Shown here: positions 9,581 through 18,771 of the stretch, piece by piece
How positions within the stretch are numbered: the stretch's first letter is position 1
Layout: each line of letters opens with the position of its first letter
Program-made: the position numbers and the translations under genes
Origin: Pseudomonas panipatensis
GTDB taxonomy: Bacteria > Pseudomonadota > Gammaproteobacteria > Pseudomonadales > Pseudomonadaceae
Assembly (NCBI RefSeq): GCF_900099785.1
Contig: NZ_FNDS01000004.1
Span: 310,001-374,000, forward strand
DNA length: 64,000 nucleotides
Direction of reading: 5' to 3'
The notes under the pieces: generated by a model
What the model saw: only the letters and a program-made list of their open reading frames with translations
What the model was told of the DNA's origin: nothing
Databases searched by the model: none

Positions 9581-10390
9581 ATGTCCCACCCCGTCATCCT
9601 GGTCATCCTCGATGGCCTGAACTACCGCGTCGCCCACGACTGCATGGGCCACCTGCAGGCCCTCTGCCACGCCGGTCGCGGCCGCCTCTACCGTCTCGAA
9701 TGCGAACTGCCGTCGCTGTCGCGTCCGCTCTACGAGTGCATCCTCACCGGGGTGGCGCCGATCGATAGCGGCATCCTGCACAACGGAGTATCGCGCCTGT
9801 CCACCCAGCGCAGCCTGTTCCACTACGCCCGCGATGCCGGCCTGCGCACGGCGGCGGCTGCCTATCACTGGATCAGCGAGCTGTACAACCGCTCGCCCTT
9901 CGACCAGGCGCTGGACCGCCACACCGAAGACCCGGCCCTGCCGATCCAGCACGGCCACTTCTACTGGACCGATCACTACCCCGATTCGCACCTCTTCGCC
10001 GATGCCGAGAACCTGCGCCGGCGCTACGCGCCCGAGGTGTTGCTGGTGCACCCGATGAACATCGACGACGCCGGACACCAGTACGGCCTGAACAGCCCGC
10101 AGTACCGCAACAGCGCGCGGCGCGCCGACGTGCTGCTCTCCGAGTACCTGCGCCAGTGGCTCGATGCCGGCTACCAGGTGATGGTCACCGCCGACCACGG
10201 CATGAACGACGACCGCAGCCACGGCGGCCTGCTCGCCGAAGAACGCGAAGTCCCGCTGTTCGTCTTCGGCGCAGCCTTCGACCTGCAGGCCGACGCGCAG
10301 CCGCGCCAGGTCGAGCTGTGCGGCACCCTCTGCGAGATCCTCGGCGTCGCCCATGACAAACCGGCCTGCCGGGAGCTGCTGCAATCATGA
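9581..10390 (+). CDS. Alkaline phosphatase superfamily phosphodiesterase-like enzyme
   Basis: 269 residues. The fold signature of the nucleotide pyrophosphatase/phosphodiesterase branch is visible: first metal Asp in VILVILDGLN, a probable Ser nucleophile in PSLSRPLYE, second metal site in HPMNIDDAGHQYG, TADHGMND (Asp-His pair) and a late His in RSHGG. There is no signal peptide, so it acts in the cytosol on an imported substrate. It sits between binding protein and permease genes and overlaps the next gene by 4 bp (ATGA). Phosphonoacetate hydrolase belongs to the same superfamily but is longer (about 400 residues). Hydrolysis of a P-O-C diester or a P-C bond are both possible. Confidence 0.8.
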   Translation: MSHPVILVILDGLNYRVAHDCMGHLQALCHAGRGRLYRLECELPSLSRPLYECILTGVAPIDSGILHNGVSRLSTQRSLFHYARDAGLRTAAAAYHWISELYNRSPFDQALDRHTEDPALPIQHGHFYWTDHYPDSHLFADAENLRRRYAPEVLLVHPMNIDDAGHQYGLNSPQYRNSARRADVLLSEYLRQWLDAGYQVMVTADHGMNDDRSHGGLLAEEREVPLFVFGAAFDLQADAQPRQVELCGTLCEILGVAHDKPACRELLQS

Positions 10391-11229
10391 AATCGCGCAC
10401 CGGCAAGCTCGTCGCCCTGCTCTGCCTGCTGCCCTTCGCGCTGTTCTTCGCCGCCTTCCAACTGGCGCCGCTGCTGTGGATCGCCCTGCACAGCGTGCAA
10501 GCCTCCGGCGCCTGGGGCCTGGGCAACTTCCGCGAAATCTTCGCCTCGCCCTTCTACCGCCAGGCCATCGGCAACAGCCTGGACATTTCCCTCTGGTCGA
10601 GCCTGATCGGCCTGCTGATAGCCATACTCGGCAGCTATTCGCTGCGCCAGGTGAACAGTCGCCTGCGCGACTTCGTCATGGCCTTCGCCAACATGACCAG
10701 CAACTTCGCCGGGGTACCGCTGGCGTTCGCCTTCATCATCATCCTCGGCTTCAACGGCGCCATCACCCTGCTGCTCAAGCAAGCCGGACTGATCCACGAC
10801 TTCAACCTTTACTCCAAGACCGGGCTGATCATCCTCTACACCTACTTCCAGATTCCCCTGGGGGTGATGCTGCTCTACCCAGCCTTCGACGCCCTGCGCG
10901 AGGACTGGCGCGAATCGGCGGCCCTGCTCGGCGCCAGCGGCTGGCAGTTCTGGCGGCACATCGGCATCCCGGTACTGACCCCGGCGCTGCTCGGCACCTT
11001 CGTCATCCTCCTGGCCAACGCCCTGGGCGCCTACGCCACCGTCTACTCACTGACCACCGGCAACTTCAACGTGCTGCCGATCCGCATCGCCGGACTGGTC
11101 TCCGGGGACATCTTCCTCGACCCGGACATGGCCAGCGCCCTGGCCATGCTGCTGGTCGGCCTGATGAGCCTGATCACCCTCGTCCATCAATGGCTGCTGC
11201 GTCGGAGCTACCATGCGCAGAAACGCTAG
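10387..11229 (+). CDS. ABC transporter permease (first)
   Basis: 280 residues with about six hydrophobic helices and the binding-protein-dependent permease EAA-type loop (EDWRESAALLGASGWQFWRH). It overlaps the preceding gene by 4 bp and the following permease gene by 17 bp, consistent with a heterodimeric inner-membrane channel translated from one message. Confidence 0.92.
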   Translation: MKSRTGKLVALLCLLPFALFFAAFQLAPLLWIALHSVQASGAWGLGNFREIFASPFYRQAIGNSLDISLWSSLIGLLIAILGSYSLRQVNSRLRDFVMAFANMTSNFAGVPLAFAFIIILGFNGAITLLLKQAGLIHDFNLYSKTGLIILYTYFQIPLGVMLLYPAFDALREDWRESAALLGASGWQFWRHIGIPVLTPALLGTFVILLANALGAYATVYSLTTGNFNVLPIRIAGLVSGDIFLDPDMASALAMLLVGLMSLITLVHQWLLRRSYHAQKR

Positions 11230-12022
11230 TACCGGCGCCAAGGGCGCGCTCTACCACCACCTGGTGGTCTACGGTCTGTTCCTGATCCTGCTGCTGCCGT
11301 TGGCGGCCACCCTGCTCTACTCGCTGGCCACCCAGTGGTCGGCCAGCGTGCTGCCCGACGGCCTAACCCTGAAGTGGTACCTGACGCTGTGGAGCGATCC
11401 GCGCTTCCTCACCGCCTTCGGCCAATCGCTGCTGGTGTGCTTCGGCGCGCTGCTGCTCAGCGTGCTGCTGGTCCTGCCACTGATGTTCGTCGTGCATTAC
11501 TACTTCCCGCGCCTCGACGCTCTGATGAACGTACTCATCCTGCTGCCTTTCGCGGTGCCGCCGGTGGTCTCCTCGGTCGGCCTGCTGCAGCTCTACGCCG
11601 CCGGCCCGCTGCCACTGGTGGGCACGCCCTGGATTCTCATCGGCTGCTACTTCAGCATCGCCCTGCCGTTCATGTACCGCGCCATCGGCAACAACCTGCA
11701 GGCGATCAACCTGCACGACCTGATGGACGCCGCCCACCTGCTCGGCGCCAGCACCTGGCAGGCGGCGCTGCTGGTGGTCCTGCCGAACCTGCGCAAGGGC
11801 CTGATGGTCGCGCTGTTCCTCTCCTTCAGTTTCCTCATCGGCGAATTCGTCTTCGCCAACCTGCTGGTCGGCACCCGCTACGAGACCTTGCAGGTGTTCC
11901 TCAACAACATGCGCAACAGCAGCGGCCACTACACCAGCGCGGTGGTGGTTTCCTATTTCCTCTTCGTCCTGCTGCTCACCTGGGCGGCGAACCGCTTGAA
12001 CAAGGACAAGGACCGCACATGA
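11213..12022 (+). CDS. ABC transporter permease (second)
   Basis: 269 residues with six predicted membrane segments and an EAA-type loop (HDLMDAAHLLGASTWQAALL) that contacts the ATPase. It overlaps the first permease by 17 bp and the ATPase gene by 4 bp (ATGA). Partner of the first permease. Confidence 0.92.
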   Translation: MRRNASTGAKGALYHHLVVYGLFLILLLPLAATLLYSLATQWSASVLPDGLTLKWYLTLWSDPRFLTAFGQSLLVCFGALLLSVLLVLPLMFVVHYYFPRLDALMNVLILLPFAVPPVVSSVGLLQLYAAGPLPLVGTPWILIGCYFSIALPFMYRAIGNNLQAINLHDLMDAAHLLGASTWQAALLVVLPNLRKGLMVALFLSFSFLIGEFVFANLLVGTRYETLQVFLNNMRNSSGHYTSAVVVSYFLFVLLLTWAANRLNKDKDRT

Positions 12023-13014
12023 GCTTCCTCAGCGTCGAACGCTTGAACAAGAGCTTCGGGGACACCCGGGTGTTCCACGACATCGACTTCGCCGCCGAAC
12101 GCGGCGAGTTCGTCACCCTGCTCGGCCCCAGCGGCTGCGGCAAATCCACCCTGCTGCGCTGCATCGCCGGACTCACCTCGGTGGACAGTGGGCGCGTCAT
12201 GCTCGACGGCGAGGATCTGGTGCCGCTGTCGCCCCAGAAGCGCGGCATCGCCATGGTCTTCCAGAGCTACGCGCTGTTCCCCAACATGACCGTCGAGCAG
12301 AACGTCGCCTTCGGCCTGCGCATGCAGAAGGTGCCGAGCGCCGAGGCCCGCCAACGGGTCGATGAAGTGCTGCAGATGGTCGAACTGAGCGGCTTCGCCG
12401 AGCGCTACCCGCACCAGCTCTCCGGCGGCCAGTGCCAGCGCGTGGCGCTGGCCCGCTCGCTGGTCACGCGGCCGCGCCTGCTGCTGCTCGACGAGCCGCT
12501 GTCGGCCCTCGACGCGCGCATCCGCAAGCACCTGCGCGAGCAGATCCGGCGCATCCAGCAGGAACTGCAACTGACCACGGTGTTCGTCACCCACGACCAG
12601 GAAGAAGCCCTGACCCTGTCCGACCGTATCGTCCTGATGAACGCCGGGCGCATCGTCCAGAGCGGCGATGCCGAGACCCTCTACACGGCGCCGCGCGACG
12701 CCTTCGCGGCCGGCTTCATCGGCAACTACAACTTGCTCGACGCGCAACAGGCCGGCAAGCTGCTCGGCCGCAGCTTCTCCGGGCAGGTGGCGATCCGCCC
12801 GGAATCCCTGCGCCTGAGCCAGGACCCGGCGGACGGCATCGCCGTGCAGGTGCTTGCCCACAGCCTGCTGGGCAACGTCATCCGCTACCGTGTCGAGGCC
12901 GACGGCGTGGAACTCACGGTGGACGTGCTCAACCGCAGTGCCGACCGCCTCTACCCCGCCGGCAGCCGCCTGGCCCTGACAATCGACCACGACAGCATCC
13001 GGGAGGTGGCCTGA
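12019..13014 (+). CDS. ABC transporter ATP-binding protein
   Basis: 331 residues. Walker A GPSGCGKST, Q-loop VFQSYALFPNM, signature LSGGQCQRVALARS, Walker B LLLLDEPLSALD and the switch His in VFVTHDQEEALTLSD are all intact, followed by a C-terminal TOBE-like region, as in PotA/FbpC-type importers. The stop overlaps the start of the HAD gene by one base (TGATG). Confidence 0.95.
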   Translation: MSFLSVERLNKSFGDTRVFHDIDFAAERGEFVTLLGPSGCGKSTLLRCIAGLTSVDSGRVMLDGEDLVPLSPQKRGIAMVFQSYALFPNMTVEQNVAFGLRMQKVPSAEARQRVDEVLQMVELSGFAERYPHQLSGGQCQRVALARSLVTRPRLLLLDEPLSALDARIRKHLREQIRRIQQELQLTTVFVTHDQEEALTLSDRIVLMNAGRIVQSGDAETLYTAPRDAFAAGFIGNYNLLDAQQAGKLLGRSFSGQVAIRPESLRLSQDPADGIAVQVLAHSLLGNVIRYRVEADGVELTVDVLNRSADRLYPAGSRLALTIDHDSIREVA

Positions 13015-13667
13015 TGGCCCTGGTGATCTTCGACCTCGACGAAACCCTTATCGACGGCGACTGCGCGAGCCTGTGGAGCCAGCGCATGGCTGACCTCGGC
13101 TGGGTCGACGGCGAGTCCTTCCTCAGGCGCGACACCGAACTGATGGCGCGCTACGCCCTCGGTGAGCTGTCGATGGAGGACTACATGGCCTTCAGCCTGG
13201 AGCCGCTGGCCGGGCGCAGCGTCGAGGAGGTCGAACGGGAAGTCGCGGCTTATGTCGAGGACGTCATCGAACCCTTGATCTACAACGATGCCTGCACCAC
13301 CCTGGCGCGCCATCGCGGCGCCGGCGACCGACCGCTGGTGATTTCCGCCTCCGGCGCGCACCTGGTGCAGCCGATCGCCGAACGCATCGGCATCGACGAG
13401 GTGCTGGCCATCGACCTGGAAGTCATCGGCGGCCACTACAGCGGCCGGACCCGCGGCGTGCTCACCTACCGCGAAGGCAAGGTCCTGCGCCTGCTCGACT
13501 GGCTGGACGGAGACGCCAGCCAGTTGGACAGCGCGCACTTCTACTCCGACTCGCGCAACGACCTGCCACTGCTCAAGCGGGTCGGCCAGCCGCACACGGT
13601 CAACCCCGACCCGGTGCTGCGCGAACACGCGAAAAAGGCTGGCTGGGACATCCTCGCCTGGAAATGA
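13014..13667 (+). CDS. HAD-superfamily (PSP-like) hydrolase
   Basis: 217 residues, subclass I phosphoserine-phosphatase-like HAD. Motif I is VIFDLDETLIDGD (nucleophile and acid Asp), motif II VISASGAH, and the motif III/IV region FYSDSRNDLPLL. It is coupled to the ABC ATPase stop and is the last gene of the operon. With the upstream phosphodiesterase-like enzyme it would release inorganic phosphate from a phosphomonoester; this role is inferred from context. Confidence 0.88.
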   Translation: MALVIFDLDETLIDGDCASLWSQRMADLGWVDGESFLRRDTELMARYALGELSMEDYMAFSLEPLAGRSVEEVEREVAAYVEDVIEPLIYNDACTTLARHRGAGDRPLVISASGAHLVQPIAERIGIDEVLAIDLEVIGGHYSGRTRGVLTYREGKVLRLLDWLDGDASQLDSAHFYSDSRNDLPLLKRVGQPHTVNPDPVLREHAKKAGWDILAWK

Positions 13668-13727
13668 CCGGCAACACGCAGGGCGTGCCATGCGTTGCGC
13701 CTGATCCGCCCTGCGTGCAGAGCGGCT

Positions 13728-14690
13728 TCAGGCCAGGCTTTCGTCGAGCAGCAACACCACCTTGCCCTGCACCTCGTTGCTGGCCAGGGTTTCGAACGCC
13801 AGTTCGGCATCCTTGGCGGCGAACCGGCGCTCCAGCTGGGGCTTGAGCTGTCCGGCGGAGAACAGTGGCCAGACCTTCTGACCGAGTTCGGCGATGAGCT
13901 GCGCCTTGAAGTCGGCATCGCGGCTGCGCAGGGTCGAGCCGATCAACTGGATGCGCTTGCCGAGCAGCAGCGCCAGGTCCAGTTCGGCCTTGCGCCCGCC
14001 CATCAGGCCAATCACCACCCAGCGCCCGTCCTGGCGCAGCAACTGCAGGTTGAGCGCGGCATAGTTGGCGCCCACCGGATCGAGAATCAGGTCAAAGGGC
14101 GCGAAATCGCGCAACGACGCCAGATCCTCGCCGCGCAGCACGCCGCCCTCGGCGCCGAGAGCTTCGCAATAGGCCAGGCGCTCGGCGGAGCCGACGCTGA
14201 CCCAGCAAGGACTGCCAAAGGCCTTGCACAGCTGGATAGCGGCGGAGCCCACGCCACTGGCGCCGGCATGCAGCAGAACCTTCTCGCCAGCCTTCAGCCC
14301 ACCCAACTGGAACAGGTTGAGCCAGGCCGTGGCATAGACCTCGGGCAGCGCCGCCGCCTCGGCCAGCGACAGGCCAGCGGGAGCCGGCAGCGCATGACGC
14401 GCATCCACCACCACTTCCTCGGCCATGCCGCCACCGGCCAACAGGGCGCAGACCCGGTCGCCGATTTGCCAGCTCGCTCCGGCCCCCACCTCGCTGACCA
14501 CCCCGGCGCACTCCAGGCCAAGGATGTCGCTGGCGCCGGGCGGCGGCGGATAAAGGCCGGCCTTCTGCAGCAGATCGGCGCGGTTCAGACCAGCGGCGGC
14601 GACACGGATACGAATCTGCCCCGCGCCACAGGTCGGCGCCTGGCGCTCAGCCCACTCCACCCGCCCTTCGATACCTTGCAATGCGTTCAC
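13728..14690 (-). CDS. NAD(P)H quinone oxidoreductase (zinc-independent MDR family)
   Basis: 320 residues with the medium-chain dehydrogenase layout: an N-terminal GroES-like domain (AAAGLNRADLLQKAGLYPPP, GLECAGVVSEVG) and a Rossmann domain with HAGASGVGSAAIQL. The catalytic zinc ligands of alcohol dehydrogenases are absent, as in the QOR/PIG3 branch. Likely a cytosolic NADPH-dependent quinone or enone reductase; the substrate is unknown. Confidence 0.88.
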   Translation of the reverse strand: MNALQGIEGRVEWAERQAPTCGAGQIRIRVAAAGLNRADLLQKAGLYPPPPGASDILGLECAGVVSEVGAGASWQIGDRVCALLAGGGMAEEVVVDARHALPAPAGLSLAEAAALPEVYATAWLNLFQLGGLKAGEKVLLHAGASGVGSAAIQLCKAFGSPCWVSVGSAERLAYCEALGAEGGVLRGEDLASLRDFAPFDLILDPVGANYAALNLQLLRQDGRWVVIGLMGGRKAELDLALLLGKRIQLIGSTLRSRDADFKAQLIAELGQKVWPLFSAGQLKPQLERRFAAKDAELAFETLASNEVQGKVVLLLDESLA

Positions 14691-14841
14691 GCTACCTCCA
14701 TAGTGCTTCTACGGGCCCGCACCAGACGGTCGGGCCTTTTCTTCGCTCATCGCGCCGGGCCCCAATAGTCACACCGCGGGACCCCGGAGCCGCCAGATAC
14801 GGCCTAATATGCGTCATAACTCCGCCCCCAGTCGAACAAGC

Positions 14842-16926
14842 ATGAAGCGATTTTTGCCCCGCACCGCCCTGTTGTTGGTCCTCGGCGCCAGCGCCCTGAC
14901 ATCCTTCGCCGCGCCCTCCGCCGGCCCGAATGTCTGGGATGGACTGCAACCGGACCGTGATCAGGTGATCGCCAGCCTCAACATCGTCGAGCTGCTCAAG
15001 CGTCACCACTACAGCAAACCGCCGCTGAACGACGAGCGCTCGGCAAAAGTCTATGACGCCTACATCAAGGCTCTGGACCCGTCGCGGATGTACTTCACCG
15101 CCGCCGACATCCAGCAGTTCACGCCCTGGCGCACGCAGTTCGACGACTTCCTCAAAAGCGGTGAACTTGACCCCGGCTTCACCATCTACAAGCGTCATCT
15201 AGACCGCCTGAAGGAGCGCCTGGACTACGCCCTGGCCATGCTCGGCAAGGGCGTCGACAAGATCGACTTCAAAGCTGAAGAAAGCCTGACCATCGACCGC
15301 GAGAATGCCGCCTGGGCGAAGAACAGCGCCGAACTGGACGACCTCTGGCGCAAGAAGGTCAAGGACGAGGTACTGCGCCTGAAGATCGCCGGCAAGGACG
15401 ACAAGGCCATCCAGGACCAGCTGACCAAGCGCTACAAGAACCAGCTGATGCGTCTGGAGCAGACCCGCAGCGAGGACATCTTCCAGGCCTACATCAACGC
15501 CTTCGCGCAGTCCTATGACCCGCACACCCAATACCTGTCGCCGGACAGCGCGGAAAACTTCGACATCAACATGAGCCTGTCGCTGGAAGGCATCGGCGCC
15601 GTGCTGCAGAGCGACAACGACTACGTCAAGGTCGTGCGCCTGGTACCGGCCGGCCCGGCGGAGAAGAGCAAGCAGATCTCCACTTCCGACAAGATCATCG
15701 GCGTGGCCCAGGGCAAGGGCGAAATGGTCGACGTGGTCGGCTGGCGCCTGGACGAGGTGGTCAAACTGATCCGCGGTCCGAAAGGCTCGCAGGTGCGCCT
15801 GGAAGTCATCCCGGCGAGCAACGCGCCGAACGACCAGACCAGCAAGATCGTCACCATCACCCGCGAGGCGGTGAAGCTGGAAGACCAGGCGGCGAAGAAA
15901 TCCGAGATCACCCTCGACCACGATGGCCGCAGCTACAAGCTCGGCGTGATCGACGTGCCGGCCTTCTACCTGGACTTCAAGGCCTACCGTGCCGGCGATC
16001 CGAACTACAAGAGCACCACGCGCGACGTGAAGCGGCTCATCGACGAGCTGCAGAAGGACAAGGTCGACGGCATCGTCATCGACCTGCGCAACAACGGCGG
16101 CGGCTCCCTGCAGGAAGCCACCGAGCTGACCGGCCTGTTCATCGACCAGGGCCCCACCGTTCTGGTGCGCAACAGCGACGGCCGCGTCGACGTGCTCAAC
16201 GACGACGAAGGCAAGGCCTTCTACAACGGCCCGATGACCGTCCTGGTGAACCGCCTCTCGGCCTCGGCCTCGGAAATCTTCGCCGGCGCCATGCAGGACT
16301 ACCACCGCGCGCTCATCGTCGGTGGACAGACCTTCGGCAAAGGCACCGTGCAGACCATCCAGCCGCTCAACCACGGCGAACTGAAGCTGACCCTGGCCAA
16401 GTTCTACCGGGTTTCCGGGCAGAGCACCCAGCATCAGGGGGTGATTCCGGACATCAGCTATCCGTCCATCGTCGACGACAAGGAAATCGGCGAGAGCGCC
16501 CTGCCCGACTCCATGCCCTGGGACACCATCCGTCCAGTGCTGCAAGTGCAGAGCGACCCCTTCAAGCCATTCCTCGATCAGCTGAAAACCCAGCACGAGG
16601 CACGTACCGAGCATAACGCCGACTTCGTCTACGCTCGCCAGCGCCTGGCCCTCGCCCAGGAGCTGATGAAAGAGAAGACCGTCAGCCTCAACGAAGCCAA
16701 GCGCCGCGCCCAGCAGACCAGCATCGAGAACCGCCAGCTGGCCATGGAAAACGATCTGCGCAAGGCCAAGGGACAGGAGCCGCTGAAGGTGCTCAAGCAG
16801 GAAGACGACGCCGCCCCAGCGGACGACGACAAGAAAACCAAGCCGCAGGACGACGCCTACCTGACCGAGTCCGGGCACATACTCTTGGATTACCTGACGC
16901 TCAGCTCGGCGGTAGCCAAGCACTGA
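14842..16926 (+). CDS. prc: Carboxy-terminal processing protease Prc/Tsp
   Basis: 694 residues from MKRFLPRTALLLVLGASAL, which begins a signal peptide; the ATG at 14809 would put 11 charged residues before it. Order: N-terminal Prc domain, PDZ (IGAVLQSDNDYVKVVRLVPAGPA...), S41 peptidase domain with the SASASE Ser region near residue 474 and the general-base Lys in TFGKGTVQ, then the C-terminal DUF3340-type helical tail. It is periplasmic. In P. aeruginosa the homologue (called AlgO) takes part in MucA degradation and alginate control; that role here is inference. Confidence 0.93.
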   Translation: MKRFLPRTALLLVLGASALTSFAAPSAGPNVWDGLQPDRDQVIASLNIVELLKRHHYSKPPLNDERSAKVYDAYIKALDPSRMYFTAADIQQFTPWRTQFDDFLKSGELDPGFTIYKRHLDRLKERLDYALAMLGKGVDKIDFKAEESLTIDRENAAWAKNSAELDDLWRKKVKDEVLRLKIAGKDDKAIQDQLTKRYKNQLMRLEQTRSEDIFQAYINAFAQSYDPHTQYLSPDSAENFDINMSLSLEGIGAVLQSDNDYVKVVRLVPAGPAEKSKQISTSDKIIGVAQGKGEMVDVVGWRLDEVVKLIRGPKGSQVRLEVIPASNAPNDQTSKIVTITREAVKLEDQAAKKSEITLDHDGRSYKLGVIDVPAFYLDFKAYRAGDPNYKSTTRDVKRLIDELQKDKVDGIVIDLRNNGGGSLQEATELTGLFIDQGPTVLVRNSDGRVDVLNDDEGKAFYNGPMTVLVNRLSASASEIFAGAMQDYHRALIVGGQTFGKGTVQTIQPLNHGELKLTLAKFYRVSGQSTQHQGVIPDISYPSIVDDKEIGESALPDSMPWDTIRPVLQVQSDPFKPFLDQLKTQHEARTEHNADFVYARQRLALAQELMKEKTVSLNEAKRRAQQTSIENRQLAMENDLRKAKGQEPLKVLKQEDDAAPADDDKKTKPQDDAYLTESGHILLDYLTLSSAVAKH

Positions 16927-16968
16927 TATAACGAGTCGTCATAAAAGGGTCATGACTCCGTAGTGAAA

Positions 16969-16998
16969 TGCAGAGGGCCGGGAAACCGGCCCTCTGCA
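16969..16998 (+). terminator. Terminator-like hairpin after prc
   Basis: A perfect 13-bp inverted repeat (TGCAGAGGGCCGG / CCGGCCCTCTGCA) with a GAAA tetraloop starts 43 bp after the prc stop. It argues against the ATG at 16968 being the start of the next gene. Confidence 0.65.
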
Positions 16999-17021
16999 TT
17001 TCCACTCCATCGAGAACCGTC

Positions 17022-18770
17022 ATGACCGTCACCGAGCAGTTGAGCGCCCTAGGCCAGATCCTCGCTCACGGCGACCTGCACTGCCTGTTCCAACCCATCC
17101 TGTCGCTGTCCGAGCGACGCCTGGTTGGCTACGAAGCGCTCACCCGCGGCCCCTCCAACAGTCCACTGCACTCACCGATAGCGCTGTTCAGCGTGGCCCG
17201 GCACGCCGGCCGCCTCAGCGAACTCGACGTGCTCTGCCGACGCCAGGCGTGCCAACGCTTTCGCGACCTCCGGCTCAACGGCAAGCTATTCCTCAACGTA
17301 TCCCCCGAATCCCTGCTGGAACCAAGCCACCAACCGGGGCGCACCCTGCAAATGCTGCAAACGCTGGGCATCTCGCCCAGCGACGTGGTCATCGAACTGA
17401 CCGAGCAGGCGCCGATCGAAGACTTCACCCTGCTCGACACCGCCCTGCACCACTACCGCGCCATGGGCTTCTGCATCGCCCTCGACGACCTCGGCGCCGG
17501 CTATTCCAGCCTGCGCCTGTGGTCGGAGCTGCGTCCGGATTACGTGAAGATCGACCGCCACTTCATCGACGGCATCCACCAGGACGGGGTCAAGCGCGAG
17601 TTCGTCGGCTCCATCCTGAAGATGGCCCACGCCTCCCGCGCGCAGGTCATCGCCGAGGGCATCGAATTGCCGGAAGAACTGGCGGTGCTCTCGGAGATGG
17701 GCGTGGACCTGGTCCAGGGCTACCTGTTCGGCCGCCCCCAGGAACAGCCGCCACGGGAAGCGCGCGGCCTGCTGCCGGAGCTGGACAGGAGCGACATCCT
17801 GCACAGCGAAGAGCAGGCGGACCTGCGCCCGCTGCTGATGGAACAACCGGCCGTGGCCCACAACACACCGATCTTCGAGGTGCTCGAAGCCTTCCGCGCC
17901 CAAGCCAATCTGAACACCCTGGCGGTGCTCGACGAGCAGTTCCAGCCGGTTGGAATCGTGCATCGCCATGCGCTTTCCGAGGCGCTGCTGAAGCCCTTCG
18001 CCACCGATCTGTTCGCGCGCAAGCCGATCAGCCGGCTGATGAGCGACGACTTCCTCGCCGTCGAACTGAGTCAATCACTGCAACAAGTCAGCCGCCTACT
18101 CACCAGCCGCGCCCGGCAGCGGATCGAAGAAGACTTCATCATCACCCAAGGCGGCTGCTACCAAGGCCTGGGCCGGGTGATAGACGTGTTGAAACTGATC
18201 ACCGAGCTGAAGATTCGCCAGGCCCGTTATGCCAACCCGCTGACCTTGTTGCCCGGCAACGTGCCCATTCAGCAGTGCCTCAGCCGTCTGCTGCAGCAGA
18301 ACCGCGAGGCGGCTATCTGCTATGTCGACATCGACAGCTTCAAACCCTTCAACGATCTCTACGGCTACGCCCGTGGCGATGAAGTGCTGCTCTGCTTGGC
18401 GCAGTGCCTGAGCGATCGCGTCGATCCCGGCAGCGATTTCGTCGGCCATATCGGCGGCGACGACTTCATGCTGGTGCTGTCCTCCGCCGACTGGCGCAAC
18501 CGCATCAACCAGTTGCTGGAAGACTTCCAGGGCCAGTGCCGGCGCTTCTACAGCCCGGAGCACCTGCAAGCCGGCTGTTTCGTCGCGCATAACCGCCAGG
18601 GGCAACGCCAGGAATTCCCGCTGCTCTCGCTATCGGTAGGGGTGGTGCACTTGAAGACCGAAGCCTGCGAACGCCTGGATGCCGCGCAACTGGCCAGCAT
18701 CGCCTCGGAAGCCAAGCGGCATGCCAAGGAAGTGCCGGGCTACAGCCTGCACATCATCAACCTGGACTGA
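17022..18770 (+). CDS. EAL-CBS-GGDEF protein, probable c-di-GMP phosphodiesterase
   Basis: 582 residues from the ATG at 17022. The N-terminal EAL domain keeps its signature residues: YEALTRGP, LNVSPES, IELTEQAP, DDLGAGYSSL, YVKIDRHFID, AEGIE and VQGYLFGRP, so hydrolysis of c-di-GMP is expected. A CBS-pair region follows (about residues 270-390), then a GGDEF domain whose active-site motif reads GGDDF, probably not a functional cyclase but possibly GTP-sensing. No membrane segment is seen, so it is cytoplasmic. The unusual EAL-first order is kept in the Pseudomonas orthologue family. Confidence 0.9.
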   Translation: MTVTEQLSALGQILAHGDLHCLFQPILSLSERRLVGYEALTRGPSNSPLHSPIALFSVARHAGRLSELDVLCRRQACQRFRDLRLNGKLFLNVSPESLLEPSHQPGRTLQMLQTLGISPSDVVIELTEQAPIEDFTLLDTALHHYRAMGFCIALDDLGAGYSSLRLWSELRPDYVKIDRHFIDGIHQDGVKREFVGSILKMAHASRAQVIAEGIELPEELAVLSEMGVDLVQGYLFGRPQEQPPREARGLLPELDRSDILHSEEQADLRPLLMEQPAVAHNTPIFEVLEAFRAQANLNTLAVLDEQFQPVGIVHRHALSEALLKPFATDLFARKPISRLMSDDFLAVELSQSLQQVSRLLTSRARQRIEEDFIITQGGCYQGLGRVIDVLKLITELKIRQARYANPLTLLPGNVPIQQCLSRLLQQNREAAICYVDIDSFKPFNDLYGYARGDEVLLCLAQCLSDRVDPGSDFVGHIGGDDFMLVLSSADWRNRINQLLEDFQGQCRRFYSPEHLQAGCFVAHNRQGQRQEFPLLSLSVGVVHLKTEACERLDAAQLASIASEAKRHAKEVPGYSLHIINLD

Positions 18771-18771
18771 T

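Noticed and set aside
8483-10384. Minus-strand open frame of 633 codons opposite the binding-protein and phosphodiesterase genes
   Set aside because: Composition is that of an antisense shadow (Val/Gly/Gln/Ala-rich, no domain) over two well-supported genes.
14809-14841. Upstream ATG start for prc
   Set aside because: It adds 11 residues with charged side chains before an otherwise normal signal peptide; the ATG at 14842 gives a clean N-terminus.
15199-16923. Minus-strand open frame of 574 codons
   Set aside because: Antisense shadow of prc.
16968-17021. ATG at 16968 as start of the EAL-GGDEF gene
   Set aside because: It lies within the terminator hairpin after prc and codes for residues unlike the family; the ATG at 17022 is preferred.
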